Source: an uncultured Burkholderiales bacterium
Lineage (GTDB): Bacteria; Pseudomonadota; Gammaproteobacteria; Burkholderiales; Burkholderiaceae_E
Assembly: GCA_903923345.1 (NCBI GenBank)
Contig: CAIXXI010000059.1
Span: 1 to 14,239, forward strand
Reading direction: 5' to 3'
DNA length: 14,239 nt
Program-made: the position numbers and the translations under genes
Part shown: piece by piece, positions 6,601-13,987 of the stretch
How the letters are laid out: the number at the start of each line of letters is the position of its first letter
How positions within the stretch are numbered: the first letter of the stretch is position 1
Notes under the pieces: model-generated
Seen by the model: only the letters and a program-made list of their open reading frames with translations
Database searches by the model: none
Told to the model about the DNA's origin: nothing

Positions 6601-7575
6601 ATGAGTTCATCCGCGCCGCACGCGCACCCCGTTCCCGACGGCCTGAAATCCATCGACGCGATCACCGAGGGTCTGGCCTCCGAGGGCTACATCTCGAACC
6701 GTTCGATCTCGACGGCGGTTTATCTGGCCCAGCACCTGCGCAAGCCGATCCTGGTCGAAGGCCCGGCCGGCGTGGGCAAGACCGATCTGGCGCGCTGCCT
6801 GTCGCTCTACCTGAAGGTGCCGCTGCTGCGCATGCAGTGTTATGAAGGGATCGACGAGAGCCGGGCACTCTATGAATGGAAGTACGGCAAGCAGCTGCTC
6901 TACACGCAGATCCTCAAGGAAAAGATTCATCACCTGATGGACGGGGCGGATTCCCTCGAGGCCTCGTTTGCCAAGCTCAACGATTTCCAGGACCTGTTTT
7001 TTTCGCGTGAGTTCGTCGAACCGCGACCGCTTCTGAAGTCGATGGAGCAGGACGATCTGTCGGTGCTGCTCATTGACGAGATCGACAAGTCGGATGAGGC
7101 CTTCGAAGCCCTGCTGCTCGAGGTGCTCTCCGACTATCAGGTCACCATTCCGGAAATCGGCACGATCTCCGCGCGCACACCGCCTCTGGTGCTGCTGACC
7201 TCGAACAACACCCGCGAACTCGGTGATGCGCTCAAGCGGCGCTGCCTGCACCTGCACATCGGTTTTCCGGATGCAGAGCGCGAGGAGCGGATCGTGCGGG
7301 CGCGGGTGCCCGACATTCAGCCGCAGCTGTTGCACCAGATGGTCAGCTTCATTCAGGCGGTGCGCGGTGAGGATGTCCGCAAGGTGCCCTCGATCAGCGA
7401 GACGGTTGACTGGGCCCGCACGCTGCTGCTGCTGCATGCGGATGCACTCGACCCGGCGCTGGTGCGCGACACGCTCAATGTGATCATGAAGCGCCAGAGC
7501 GACATCGTTGCCCTGGACGGTCGGATCAATGAGCTCACCCGCACGGCCACGGCGGGGGCGGCACCGCAGCCCTGA
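6601..7575 (+). CDS. MoxR-family AAA+ ATPase
   Basis: A 324-residue ATPase of the MoxR group. These work as chaperones that use ATP to activate or insert cofactors into a partner enzyme, together with a von Willebrand A protein. Walker A is GPAGVGKT (54-61), Walker B is LLIDE with Asp159-Glu160, sensor 1 is the LTSNN segment (about 199-203), and the arginines in LKRRC (213-214) fit the arginine-finger position. It resembles the CoxD-type partner of CoxE proteins more than RavA. The ATG at 6601 has only a weak AGG six bases upstream. Its stop overlaps the next start in TGATG, so the VWA protein is translationally coupled and the two almost certainly act together. Confidence 0.92.
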   Translation: MSSSAPHAHPVPDGLKSIDAITEGLASEGYISNRSISTAVYLAQHLRKPILVEGPAGVGKTDLARCLSLYLKVPLLRMQCYEGIDESRALYEWKYGKQLLYTQILKEKIHHLMDGADSLEASFAKLNDFQDLFFSREFVEPRPLLKSMEQDDLSVLLIDEIDKSDEAFEALLLEVLSDYQVTIPEIGTISARTPPLVLLTSNNTRELGDALKRRCLHLHIGFPDAEREERIVRARVPDIQPQLLHQMVSFIQAVRGEDVRKVPSISETVDWARTLLLLHADALDPALVRDTLNVIMKRQSDIVALDGRINELTRTATAGAAPQP

Positions 7576-8960
7576 TGGAGCGCACGCTCACCCGTTTCGT
7601 GCGGGCCCTGCGAACGGCCGGCATGCCGGTGTCGTCGGCCGAGGCGATCGATGCGTCGCGGGCGCTGGCATTGGTGGGCTATTCGGATCGCGATGTGCTC
7701 AAGGCGTCGCTGCGCATCGTGATGGCCAAGTCTGAAGAAGACGATGCCCTGTTCGAGCAGGTCTTCGATACCTTTTTCGATTCGGTGGCGCAGGCCAACC
7801 CGGCGCAGTCGACCGACGCCCGAACCGATCAGCCCGAGCCAGCCGATGAAGGCAGGGATTCCGATGCGGCGCAGCCCGGGCCCGACGGCGCCGGGCAGGC
7901 CGATGACTTCATGCAGTTGGCCCGCTCGGGTGATGAGAACCGCATTGCTGTGGCGATGGCTCGCGCGGCCAGCGCGGTGGGTGCTGACGAGATCCGCTTT
8001 GCTTCGCAGTCGGCTTTTTTCGTACGCAAGATGCTCGAGGAACTCGGCGTCGAAGCGCTCGAGGCGCGCCTGGCTGCCACCCTCGACGAGCGCACGGCCG
8101 ATGCCCGCCGACGCGCGCAGGCGCTGATCGAAGCCCGCACGGCCATGCAGCGTGCGGCGCGTGCGCATGTCGAGCAGCGCTTCCAGGTGTTCGGCAAGGC
8201 GGCGACCGAGACCTTCATGGATGAGGTCGTCACGCAGCGTGAGATCGGTGAACTCAGCCAGCGCGACATGGAGCGCATGAAGGTGCTGATCGCGCGCATG
8301 GCCAAGCGGCTGGCGGTGCGTCATTCGCGCCCGAGGCGGGTTCGCAATCGGGGAAAGATCGATGTTCGGCGCACCCTGCGCGCCAATGCCGGCCTCGACG
8401 GCGTGCCCTTCGATCTGGTCTGGAAGACGAAAAAGCGCGACCGGCCGAAGATCGTCGCGATCTGCGATGTCTCGGGTTCGGTGGCTCAATACGTGCGCTT
8501 CTTGCTGCTGTTTCTGCACGCGCTTAGCGAGACGGTGACCGATCTCGAGGCCTTTGCGTTTTCGGCGCGCCTGTCCGATGTCGGGCCGACACTGGCCAAA
8601 CTCGATTTCGAGTCGGCGATGAACCGCATCGTGATCGATGCCGGTGGCGGCTCAACCGACTATGGGCAGGCGCTGGTCGACCTGAACACCGACCACTGGC
8701 AGGTGATCGATCGCCGCACCACCGTGATCGTGCTGGGCGATGGTCGCTCCAATCAGAGCGACCCACGCATCGATCTGTTCGCCGAGATGGCCGACCGCTC
8801 ACGCAGGCTGGTGTGGCTGTGCCCCGAGCCACCGCGTCGCTGGGGCACCGGCGACAGCTGCATGTTGCAGTACGAGCCGTTCTGTTCGCAGCTGTCGTAT
8901 TGCGCCACGGCGGCCGACCTCGAGCGTGCGGTGGATGAAGTGCTCTCCTCATACGACTGA
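7575..8960 (+). CDS. CoxE-like von Willebrand factor A domain protein
   Basis: A 461-residue partner of the MoxR ATPase in the CoxE-type VWA family. The N-terminal half is helical and charged (about 1-70 and 125-265), with an acidic, probably disordered linker around 75-115. The VWA domain covers about 290-455 and has a complete metal-ion-dependent adhesion site: DxSxS as Asp298, Ser300, Ser302, then Thr361 (GGSTDYG) and Asp389 (LGDGRSN). An intact site implies Mg2+-dependent binding to a client protein. In known systems (CoxD/CoxE, NorQ/NorD, CbbQ/CbbO) such pairs activate a metalloenzyme. It starts within the stop codon of the ATPase gene and is followed 16 bp later by a short-chain dehydrogenase. 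No CO dehydrogenase genes are present in the window, so the client is unknown. Confidence 0.9.
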   Translation: MERTLTRFVRALRTAGMPVSSAEAIDASRALALVGYSDRDVLKASLRIVMAKSEEDDALFEQVFDTFFDSVAQANPAQSTDARTDQPEPADEGRDSDAAQPGPDGAGQADDFMQLARSGDENRIAVAMARAASAVGADEIRFASQSAFFVRKMLEELGVEALEARLAATLDERTADARRRAQALIEARTAMQRAARAHVEQRFQVFGKAATETFMDEVVTQREIGELSQRDMERMKVLIARMAKRLAVRHSRPRRVRNRGKIDVRRTLRANAGLDGVPFDLVWKTKKRDRPKIVAICDVSGSVAQYVRFLLLFLHALSETVTDLEAFAFSARLSDVGPTLAKLDFESAMNRIVIDAGGGSTDYGQALVDLNTDHWQVIDRRTTVIVLGDGRSNQSDPRIDLFAEMADRSRRLVWLCPEPPRRWGTGDSCMLQYEPFCSQLSYCATAADLERAVDEVLSSYD

Positions 8961-8976
8961 CCTGGAGTCCTGACCG

Positions 8977-9789
8977 ATGACCTCTCCCCAGTTCAACGAC
9001 CTGTTCTCAGTGCGCGGCAAGGTGGCGCTGGTCACCGGCGGCTCACGCGGTATTGGCGAAATGATCGCTGCAGGCTTTCTGGCAGCGGGTGCCAAGGTCT
9101 ACATCTCCTCGCGCAAGGCCGATGTCTGTGAAGCCACGGCCCAGCGCTTGTCGCAGGCTTATGGCGGCACTTGCATCGCCATCCCGGCTGATCTCTCCAG
9201 GATGGCCGGGGTCGAGGCGCTCGGGGCGAAGCTGGCCGAGCTGGAGCCTCGCCTGGACATCCTCATCAACAACGCGGGTGCTTCGTGGGGCGCCCCGCTT
9301 GAGGCGTTTCCCGAAGCCGGCTGGGACAAGGTGATGGACACCAACGTGAAGGCGGTGTTCTTCCTCACGCAAAAGCTGCTGCCCTTGTTGCGGGCCGCGG
9401 CGGCCACCGGCGTGCCCGCGCGGGTCATCAACATCGGATCGATCGACGGACTCAAGTCATCGGTCTTCGAGGTGTTCTCCTACGGTGCCTCCAAGGCGGC
9501 CGTGCACCACCTCACCCGATTCATGGCCACGCACCTCACCGGCGAGAAGATTCTCTTCAACGCGATTGCGCCGGGGCCCTTTCCCACCTGGATGCTGAGC
9601 ACCGGCGTGGGCTTCGGTGGCGAAACCGAAAACGTCGACTGGGACCAGGTGGGCAGCCGCAACCCCAGCAAGCGGGTGGGCACGCCGCAGGACATTGCCG
9701 GCCTGGCCATCTTCCTGTGCTCGCGGGCTGGTGAATATGTGGTCGGACAGACCATTGCCTGCGACGGCGGAATCGTCGGGACGGCCTGA
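8977..9789 (+). CDS. Short-chain dehydrogenase/reductase (FabG-like, third gene of the MoxR operon)
   Basis: A 270-residue classical SDR, probably NADP(H)-linked, that interconverts an alcohol and a ketone. Motifs: TGGSRGIG (20-27), Arg46 after the second strand (NADP preference), NNAG (98-101), and the catalytic set Asn123, Ser155, Tyr169 and Lys173 (YGASK). The C-terminal GQTIACDGG is the usual SDR ending. GGAG at 8964-8967 sits 9 bases before the ATG. It begins 16 bp after the VWA gene, so it is the distal gene of a three-gene operon. Related proteins include 3-oxoacyl reductases and 2,3-dihydroxy-diol or gluconate dehydrogenases; the substrate cannot be assigned. It could act on an acyl-CoA or a lipid, given the neighbouring acyl-CoA synthetase, but that is inference. 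Confidence 0.92.
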   Translation: MTSPQFNDLFSVRGKVALVTGGSRGIGEMIAAGFLAAGAKVYISSRKADVCEATAQRLSQAYGGTCIAIPADLSRMAGVEALGAKLAELEPRLDILINNAGASWGAPLEAFPEAGWDKVMDTNVKAVFFLTQKLLPLLRAAAATGVPARVINIGSIDGLKSSVFEVFSYGASKAAVHHLTRFMATHLTGEKILFNAIAPGPFPTWMLSTGVGFGGETENVDWDQVGSRNPSKRVGTPQDIAGLAIFLCSRAGEYVVGQTIACDGGIVGTA

Positions 9790-9800
9790 TCGGCGTCAAG

Positions 9801-9836
9801 CGCGGCATCAGACGCGGTACCAGACGCGGCATCACA
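9801..9836. repeat. Three 12-bp direct repeats after the dehydrogenase stop
   Basis: Three adjacent units (9801-9812, 9813-9824, 9825-9836) based on CGCGGCATCAGA; the second differs at two positions and the third at one. They begin 11 bp after the SDR stop codon. This recalls the tandem array at the end of the other SDR gene in the window (50-140), but the unit sequences are unrelated. Confidence 0.75.
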
Positions 9837-9844
9837 TGAGACAA

Positions 9845-9862
9845 CACGGCCTGCAGGCCGTG
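9845..9862. terminator. Perfect 18-bp palindrome between convergent genes
   Basis: CACGGCC (9845-9851) and GGCCGTG (9856-9862) form a perfect 7-bp stem with a TGCA tetraloop. It lies between the SDR (plus) and the vapC toxin (minus), 12 bp from the toxin stop. No U-tract follows, so it is a plausible but unproven two-way terminator. Confidence 0.5.
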
Positions 9863-9874
9863 AGCGTTCTGGTC

Positions 9875-10282
9875 TCAGTACCAGTCTTCGAGCAGCAGCC
9901 CCGCCACGCGCTCGAACTCCCGTGTGTTGTGGGTTACCAGGACAGCCCCGCGTGAGAGCGCGACCGACGCGATCTGGATATCGATCGGGCCGATGAGTGA
10001 ACCCGTTTGCTCCAGTGTGGCGCGAATGCGTGCGGCGGCCTCAGCCGCCTTGGCATCGAATGGGACGACCTCGACCGATGCGCAGAGCCGGTCCAACGCA
10101 GTCAGCAAGGACCGTCTGCGTGCGCCATTCGGTAAACGCAGCATGCCCGCACGCGCCTCATACAACACCGGTGCAGGGATACCGACGTCTGCTCGCGGCA
10201 GACCGCGCAGGGTTTGCGCAACCTGGCCCTCGTTTCGAAAGGCATAGCTGAGCGTGCTGGTGTCCAGGTGGTAGGTCGGCAT
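9875..10282 (-). CDS. vapC: VapC-type PIN-domain toxin ribonuclease
   Basis: A 135-residue PIN-domain protein, expected to cut tRNA or other RNA in a Mg2+-dependent way and to arrest growth when freed from its antitoxin. The acidic catalytic residues are visible: Asp7 (LDTS), Glu42 (YEARAG), Asp101 (PIDIQIASVAL) and the C-terminal VTHNTREFERV segment with Asn119. Length is normal for VapC. It lies 21 bp downstream of the antitoxin gene on the same strand, the usual antitoxin-first order. No Shine-Dalgarno is seen, so it is probably translated by coupling to the antitoxin. The catalytic set looks intact, so it should be active. Confidence 0.92.
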   Translation of the reverse strand: MPTYHLDTSTLSYAFRNEGQVAQTLRGLPRADVGIPAPVLYEARAGMLRLPNGARRRSLLTALDRLCASVEVVPFDAKAAEAAARIRATLEQTGSLIGPIDIQIASVALSRGAVLVTHNTREFERVAGLLLEDWY

Positions 10283-10303
10283 GCGGCGGCTGGCCCGGTT
10301 GGG

Positions 10304-10534
10304 TCACCAATCAATACTGGGGCGATCCGGGACGTCGGTTTTGCGCAGCTCATCTGGAAGCGGCGCATCAGGAAACGCGCCGAATGAGGCCAGCACGTCC
10401 GGCGGCCAGTCAGTGGCGGACTGCGCGCGAATGAGTTGCGCGACCCACCTGCTGTAGGGCAAGCCGGCAGCCCGCGCCTGCTCGCGCATCAGACGCGTGG
10501 TCTCTTCATCGAGATACAGCGTGACTTGCGCCAT
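10304..10534 (-). CDS. vapB: VapB-like ribbon-helix-helix antitoxin
   Basis: A 76-residue protein. The N-terminal segment MAQVTLYLDEETTRLMREQA is typical of the ribbon-helix-helix (CopG/Arc) DNA-binding fold: a short beta strand that contacts DNA, then two helices. The C-terminal part (about 40-76) is acidic and proline-rich and would wrap the toxin. I start it at 10534. The longer frame from 10591 adds 19 residues translated from an AT-rich promoter, which is unlikely. It precedes vapC by 21 bp. Such antitoxins repress their own operon, which fits the palindrome overlapping the promoter upstream. It is not a close match to a named VapB that I can recall, so the family assignment rests on fold pattern and context. 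Confidence 0.88.
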   Translation of the reverse strand: MAQVTLYLDEETTRLMREQARAAGLPYSRWVAQLIRAQSATDWPPDVLASFGAFPDAPLPDELRKTDVPDRPSIDW

Positions 10535-10545
10535 GTTTTTAACCC

Positions 10546-10577
10546 AATATATATATACGTATATTTTGCCGTGACAA
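10546..10577 (-). promoter_or_regulatory. AT-rich promoter with overlapping palindrome upstream of the vapBC operon
   Basis: On the minus strand TTGTCA (10572-10577) and TATATA (10550-10555) are spaced by 16 bp, giving a good sigma-70 type promoter. A perfect 12-bp palindrome ATATACGTATAT (10553-10564) overlaps the spacer and -10. It is a natural operator for the ribbon-helix-helix antitoxin. The stretch is unusually AT-rich for this GC-rich window. Confidence 0.65.
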
Positions 10578-10624
10578 GGCGGCTGTTGCAAGCCTCTGTT
10601 CTTAAATGTGAGCGCCCGCTTTCT

Positions 10625-10906
10625 CTATTTGCCTGACAGAGCAGCCTTCGCCGCATCGGTATCCACCAGCGGATAGACATCAAAGGTCGCCGGGATGATC
10701 TCGGCCCATTCGGTCAGCAGGATGTGCAGGCGCTCGTTGGATGGCACGTCGAAGGTGGCGGCCACGCCCCGACCCACCCGCGGGTAGGCCGATCGGGCTT
10801 CGCCGGAGGCGAGCTTGGGTTCGATCCAGCTCCAGTAGGCCTGACGGCTGGAGGCCACCTCCGAAGGCCGCTCGGGCCGTGGATGGCTGATCACGAGAAA
10901 CAGCAT
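10625..10906 (-). CDS. Small muconolactone-isomerase-like protein
   Basis: A 93-residue protein of the ferredoxin-like alpha/beta barrel type, best matched by eye to muconolactone delta-isomerase-like and related small domains. Supporting features are the MLFLVISHP opening strand, the central Tyr-Pro-Arg-Val-Gly-Arg-Gly segment, FDVPSNERLHILLTE, and the closing strand with YPLVD. The start is fixed by AGGAG (10915-10919) 8 bases before the ATG at 10906; an upstream ATG at 10948 lacks such a site. It lies 45 bp after the VOC gene and on the same strand as the bifunctional beta-oxidation gene, so it probably shares an operon. Catalytic residues cannot be assigned, and it may be only a structural relative of the isomerase. 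Its true activity is unknown. Confidence 0.75.
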   Translation of the reverse strand: MLFLVISHPRPERPSEVASSRQAYWSWIEPKLASGEARSAYPRVGRGVAATFDVPSNERLHILLTEWAEIIPATFDVYPLVDTDAAKAALSGK

Positions 10907-10914
10907 GGTCGGTG

Positions 10915-10919
10915 CTCCT
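10915..10919 (-). promoter_or_regulatory. Ribosome-binding site for the muconolactone-isomerase-like gene
   Basis: AGGAG on the minus strand, 8 bases before the ATG at 10906; it decides between this start and the ATG at 10948. Confidence 0.75.
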
Positions 10920-10951
10920 GCGCCCGGCGGCTGTGCGCCTCCAGGCAAACG

Positions 10952-11710
10952 TCAGGCCTGCTTCAGATCCACCCGCGTGCCACACAGCACCACGTTGCCA
11001 TGTGCATCCAGCCGTCCCCGAGCCGCAGCCCGGGCTTTCACCGCAGCGATGTCCCGCACGGCGATTTCGATGGCGCTCACGCCTTCGCCGCGGCCGTCAC
11101 GCACCGGGGTGAAGCGGATGTGTGTGCCATGGTCCAGCGCCATGACAAAGCCATCGCCTTGAGCGGACACGGCCTGCCCCAGCACCTCGGCCCAGCGTGC
11201 GGCCATCGTGTGCGGGTCATCGCTTTGCACGTCCACGCCGGTGATCGAAACCGAATCGGTGGTGCGCACATGCTTGCGCCAGTCTGGGCCGCCCCACTCC
11301 CAGCGCTCGGGCGGGTCCATCGCATCAATTGACAAGATGGCACCGCCCACATCGCGCGGATGCAGGTGGGTCATGTAGACGCCATCGGGCCGGTCATATT
11401 GCGCCACCACCCGCACGCCCAACGCCGCGGGGCGTGCGCGCGCCGCCGCGATGTCATCGACCTGCAGGATGACCATGTAGCCGCCATCGCCACCGCGCTT
11501 TTCCAGCAGGCGGCCGGCGGTGGTCGCGTCTTGTACCGGCACCACCACCTCCAGAAAGGTGTCGCCGATGGGTATGACGATGTTGTCCAGGCCGTACTTG
11601 GCCACGGCCGGATCCTTGAAGCCCACCTCGATACCGAGGACCTGGGTGAGGTCCTCGGTGACGCCCTCAAGCGAGTGCGCCACCAGTGCGATCTGTCGCA
11701 GTCGCATCAT
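10952..11710 (-). CDS. VOC-superfamily protein (glyoxalase/dioxygenase fold)
   Basis: A 252-residue protein with two vicinal-oxygen-chelate repeats, the fold of glyoxalase I, ring-cleaving dioxygenases and methylmalonyl-CoA epimerase. The first half (about 1-130) begins RLRQIALVAHSLEGV and contains DTFLEVVVP with His12 and a Glu near 54 as possible metal ligands. The second half (about 150-245) opens VSITGVDVQSDD, where the first ligand position looks lost. It starts 5 bp downstream of the bifunctional dehydrogenase stop, so it is in the same operon and perhaps translationally coupled. Given that neighbour, a role on an acyl-CoA or lactone intermediate is plausible but unproven. The activity cannot be read from sequence; the start ATG at 11710 could equally be the next codon. 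Confidence 0.85.
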   Translation of the reverse strand: MMRLRQIALVAHSLEGVTEDLTQVLGIEVGFKDPAVAKYGLDNIVIPIGDTFLEVVVPVQDATTAGRLLEKRGGDGGYMVILQVDDIAAARARPAALGVRVVAQYDRPDGVYMTHLHPRDVGGAILSIDAMDPPERWEWGGPDWRKHVRTTDSVSITGVDVQSDDPHTMAARWAEVLGQAVSAQGDGFVMALDHGTHIRFTPVRDGRGEGVSAIEIAVRDIAAVKARAAARGRLDAHGNVVLCGTRVDLKQA

Positions 11711-11715
11711 GGCGA

Positions 11716-13803
11716 TCAGGCGGCGCGCCAGTCCTGGAAGCGCTTGCCAGATGCAGCCAGTTCGGCCAGCAGCGGGGCGGGTTCAAAGTCGGCGCCCCAC
11801 TGAGCTGCGTAATGCTTCATGCGCGCCACCACCTTGTCCAGACCCAACTGGTCGGCATAGAACATCGGGCCGCCGCGATAGGCCGGGAAGCCATAGCCGG
11901 CCTGATAGATGATGTCGATGTCCGACGCCCGGATGGCCTTGCGCTCGGCCAGAATCTTGGCGCCTTCATTGATCATCGGCAGCAGGCAGCGCTCGAGGAT
12001 TTCATCATCGGGTGCCTGGCGCGGGGTGTTGCCGGCTTTGGCGATGAACTCGCGGATGATGCCCTCGGTCACCGGCGACGGTGTGGGGTTGCGGTTCTCG
12101 TCGTAGTCGTACCAGCCCTTGCCGGTCTTCTGGCCACGGCGATCGAGTTCGCACAGGCGGTCACGAATCGTCAGGCCTTTGCTCTCGGCCTTGACCCAAC
12201 CCAGATCCAGACCGGCCAGATCGGACATGGCATACACGCCCATCGGGAAGCCAAAGTCGTAGAGCACGCGGTCGATGTCCCAGGGCATGGTGCCGCTCAT
12301 GAGCAGCTGCTCGGCCGCACGACGACGCGCCGCGAGGATGCGGTTGCCCACGAAGCCGGGGCACACACCCACCAGCGCAGCGATCTTGCCGATCTTCTTG
12401 GCAATCGCCATGGAGGTGGCGATCACCGGCTTGGAGGTATGGTCTGCGCGCACGACTTCGAGCAGGCGCATGACGTTGGCCGGCGAGAAGAAGTGCAAAC
12501 CGATCACATCCTGCGGACGCTTGGTGACCGAAGCGATCTCGTCGACGTTCAGTGCCGAGGTGTTGGTGCCCAGGATGGCACCGGGCTTCATGAAGGCATC
12601 GAGCTTGGTGAAGATTTCTTTCTTCACTTCCATGCGCTCAAACACGGCTTCGATGACCAGATCGACGTTGGCAATGTCTTCCAGCTTGATCGTGGGCGTG
12701 ATGAGCGCCATGCGCTGCTCGACCTGCTCCATCGTGAAGCGGCCATTCTTGGCACTGCGCTCATAGTTGCCGCGCACCACCTTCATGCCGCGATCGAGCG
12801 CTTCCTGCGTGGTTTCCACGATGATCACCGGGATGCCCACGTTCACGAAGTTCATCGCAATGCCGCCACCCATGGTGCCGGCGCCGATGATGCCCACGGT
12901 CTTGACCGGGATCTGCGGGGTGTCGGCCGGCACATCGGGGATCTTCCAGACTTCGCGCTCGGCAAAGAAGGTGTAACGCTGAGCGGCCGATTGCGGGCCG
13001 GTCATCAGCTCGGTGAACAGGCGTCGCTCTTCCTTCAGGCCTTCATCAAAGGGCAGATTGACCGCAGCCTCGATGCATTTGATGTTGCTCTCGGGGGCCA
13101 TGAAGCCACGGAACTTGCGGGCATTGGCCTTGCGAAACGCGGCGAACACTTCGGGCTTGCCGCGCAGGGCCTCGACCTTCTCGTTTGAATCGCGCACCTT
13201 GCGCAGCGGGCGCTTCTCGGCCACGACTTTTTCTGCGAAGGCAATCGCAGCTTCGCGCAGCTTGCCTTCTTCGGCGAGCTCGTCGACCAGACCCATGGCC
13301 AGGCACTGCTTGGCGCCCACATGCGAGCCGCTGGTCACCATCTCGAGGGCCTTTTCCGGGCCGACGATGCGCGGCAGGCGCTGCGTGCCGCCTGCGCCGG
13401 GCAACAGACCCAGGTGCACCTCGGGCAGGCCGCATTTTGCTGAGGGCACGGCGACGCGATAGTGGCAGCACAGCGCCACTTCCAGGCCACCGCCCAGTGC
13501 CGTGCCATGGATGGCGCCGATCACGGGCTTGCTGGCGCCCTCGATCTGGTTCTGCACTTCGAACAGGCTCGCACCCTGCGGCGGCTTGCCGAACTCGGAA
13601 ATATCGGCGCCGGCAATGAAGGTGCGGCCATCACAGATCAGCACGATGGCCTGGGTGGTCGGGTCGGCCGAGGCCTGCTTGAAGGCTTCGAACAGGCCGT
13701 CTCGAACCTGGGCCGACAGCGCATTGACTGGAGGCGAATTGAGGGTGATGACCGAGACCTTGCCCACATTGGACAGGTCGGTGACCGCATTAATGGCTGC
13801 CAT
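11716..13803 (-). CDS. Bifunctional enoyl-CoA hydratase/3-hydroxyacyl-CoA dehydrogenase
   Basis: A 695-residue two-step beta-oxidation enzyme: hydration of trans-2-enoyl-CoA and NAD+-dependent oxidation of the L-3-hydroxyacyl-CoA. The N-terminal hydratase domain (about 1-190) has AGADISEF, GGGLEVAL and PEVHLGLLPGAGG with catalytic Glu108 and Glu128. The NAD domain (about 300-480) has GAGTMG (307-312) and the catalytic pair His437/Glu449 at the expected 12-residue spacing. The dehydrogenase C-terminal domains follow, with PGFVGNRI near 482-489. The architecture resembles peroxisomal MFE-1 and FadJ/FadB-type enzymes. GGGGAG (13812-13817) sits 8 bases before the ATG at 13803. An upstream frame to 13908 adds 35 residues of promoter and is rejected. 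It leads an operon with the VOC and isomerase-like genes. No thiolase follows, so a fadA partner must be elsewhere. Confidence 0.95.
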   Translation of the reverse strand: MAAINAVTDLSNVGKVSVITLNSPPVNALSAQVRDGLFEAFKQASADPTTQAIVLICDGRTFIAGADISEFGKPPQGASLFEVQNQIEGASKPVIGAIHGTALGGGLEVALCCHYRVAVPSAKCGLPEVHLGLLPGAGGTQRLPRIVGPEKALEMVTSGSHVGAKQCLAMGLVDELAEEGKLREAAIAFAEKVVAEKRPLRKVRDSNEKVEALRGKPEVFAAFRKANARKFRGFMAPESNIKCIEAAVNLPFDEGLKEERRLFTELMTGPQSAAQRYTFFAEREVWKIPDVPADTPQIPVKTVGIIGAGTMGGGIAMNFVNVGIPVIIVETTQEALDRGMKVVRGNYERSAKNGRFTMEQVEQRMALITPTIKLEDIANVDLVIEAVFERMEVKKEIFTKLDAFMKPGAILGTNTSALNVDEIASVTKRPQDVIGLHFFSPANVMRLLEVVRADHTSKPVIATSMAIAKKIGKIAALVGVCPGFVGNRILAARRRAAEQLLMSGTMPWDIDRVLYDFGFPMGVYAMSDLAGLDLGWVKAESKGLTIRDRLCELDRRGQKTGKGWYDYDENRNPTPSPVTEGIIREFIAKAGNTPRQAPDDEILERCLLPMINEGAKILAERKAIRASDIDIIYQAGYGFPAYRGGPMFYADQLGLDKVVARMKHYAAQWGADFEPAPLLAELAASGKRFQDWRAA

Positions 13804-13987
13804 GGTGTGTGCTCCCCGTTGTGTATCAATCGTTTTGATCTCAGGCCACACCGTGCTGCGCGCAGGCGGCGTCAAGGCCTCATCGTGCTCAAGGATACCG
13901 CAGCCCATGCTCGCAGCCAGTCAGAGCGCGGGGGCAGCATTGAGCGACCCGGTGATCGGGTCTGGATGAATCGACGGGTCTGCATGA
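13804..13987. promoter_or_regulatory. Intergenic region upstream of the bifunctional beta-oxidation gene
   Basis: A 184-bp gap between the GST stop and the bifunctional gene. Features: the Shine-Dalgarno GGGGAG (13812-13817); an inverted repeat ATCAA-TCGTT-TTGAT (13825-13839) just upstream, a candidate operator; and a 6-bp-stem hairpin GACCCG-GTGAT-CGGGTC (13946-13962) 25 bp after the GST stop, which may end that transcript although no U-tract follows. I see no strong sigma-70 promoter. Confidence 0.4.

Noticed and set aside
7353..8519. 388-residue open frame on the minus strand opposite the MoxR and VWA genes
   Set aside because: It spans the junction of two well-supported genes in antisense and has no recognisable motif.
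6601..8960. RavA/ViaA pair
   Set aside because: The ATPase lacks the extra C-terminal LARA region expected of RavA (only 324 residues), and the gene order and sequence flavour fit CoxD/CoxE-type proteins better.
10535..10591. 19-residue N-terminal extension of the antitoxin
   Set aside because: It translates the AT-rich promoter and operator; the ribbon-helix-helix fold begins at the ATG at 10534.
11686..13188. 500-residue open frame on the plus strand opposite the bifunctional dehydrogenase
   Set aside because: Antisense shadow of a gene whose catalytic residues are all in place.
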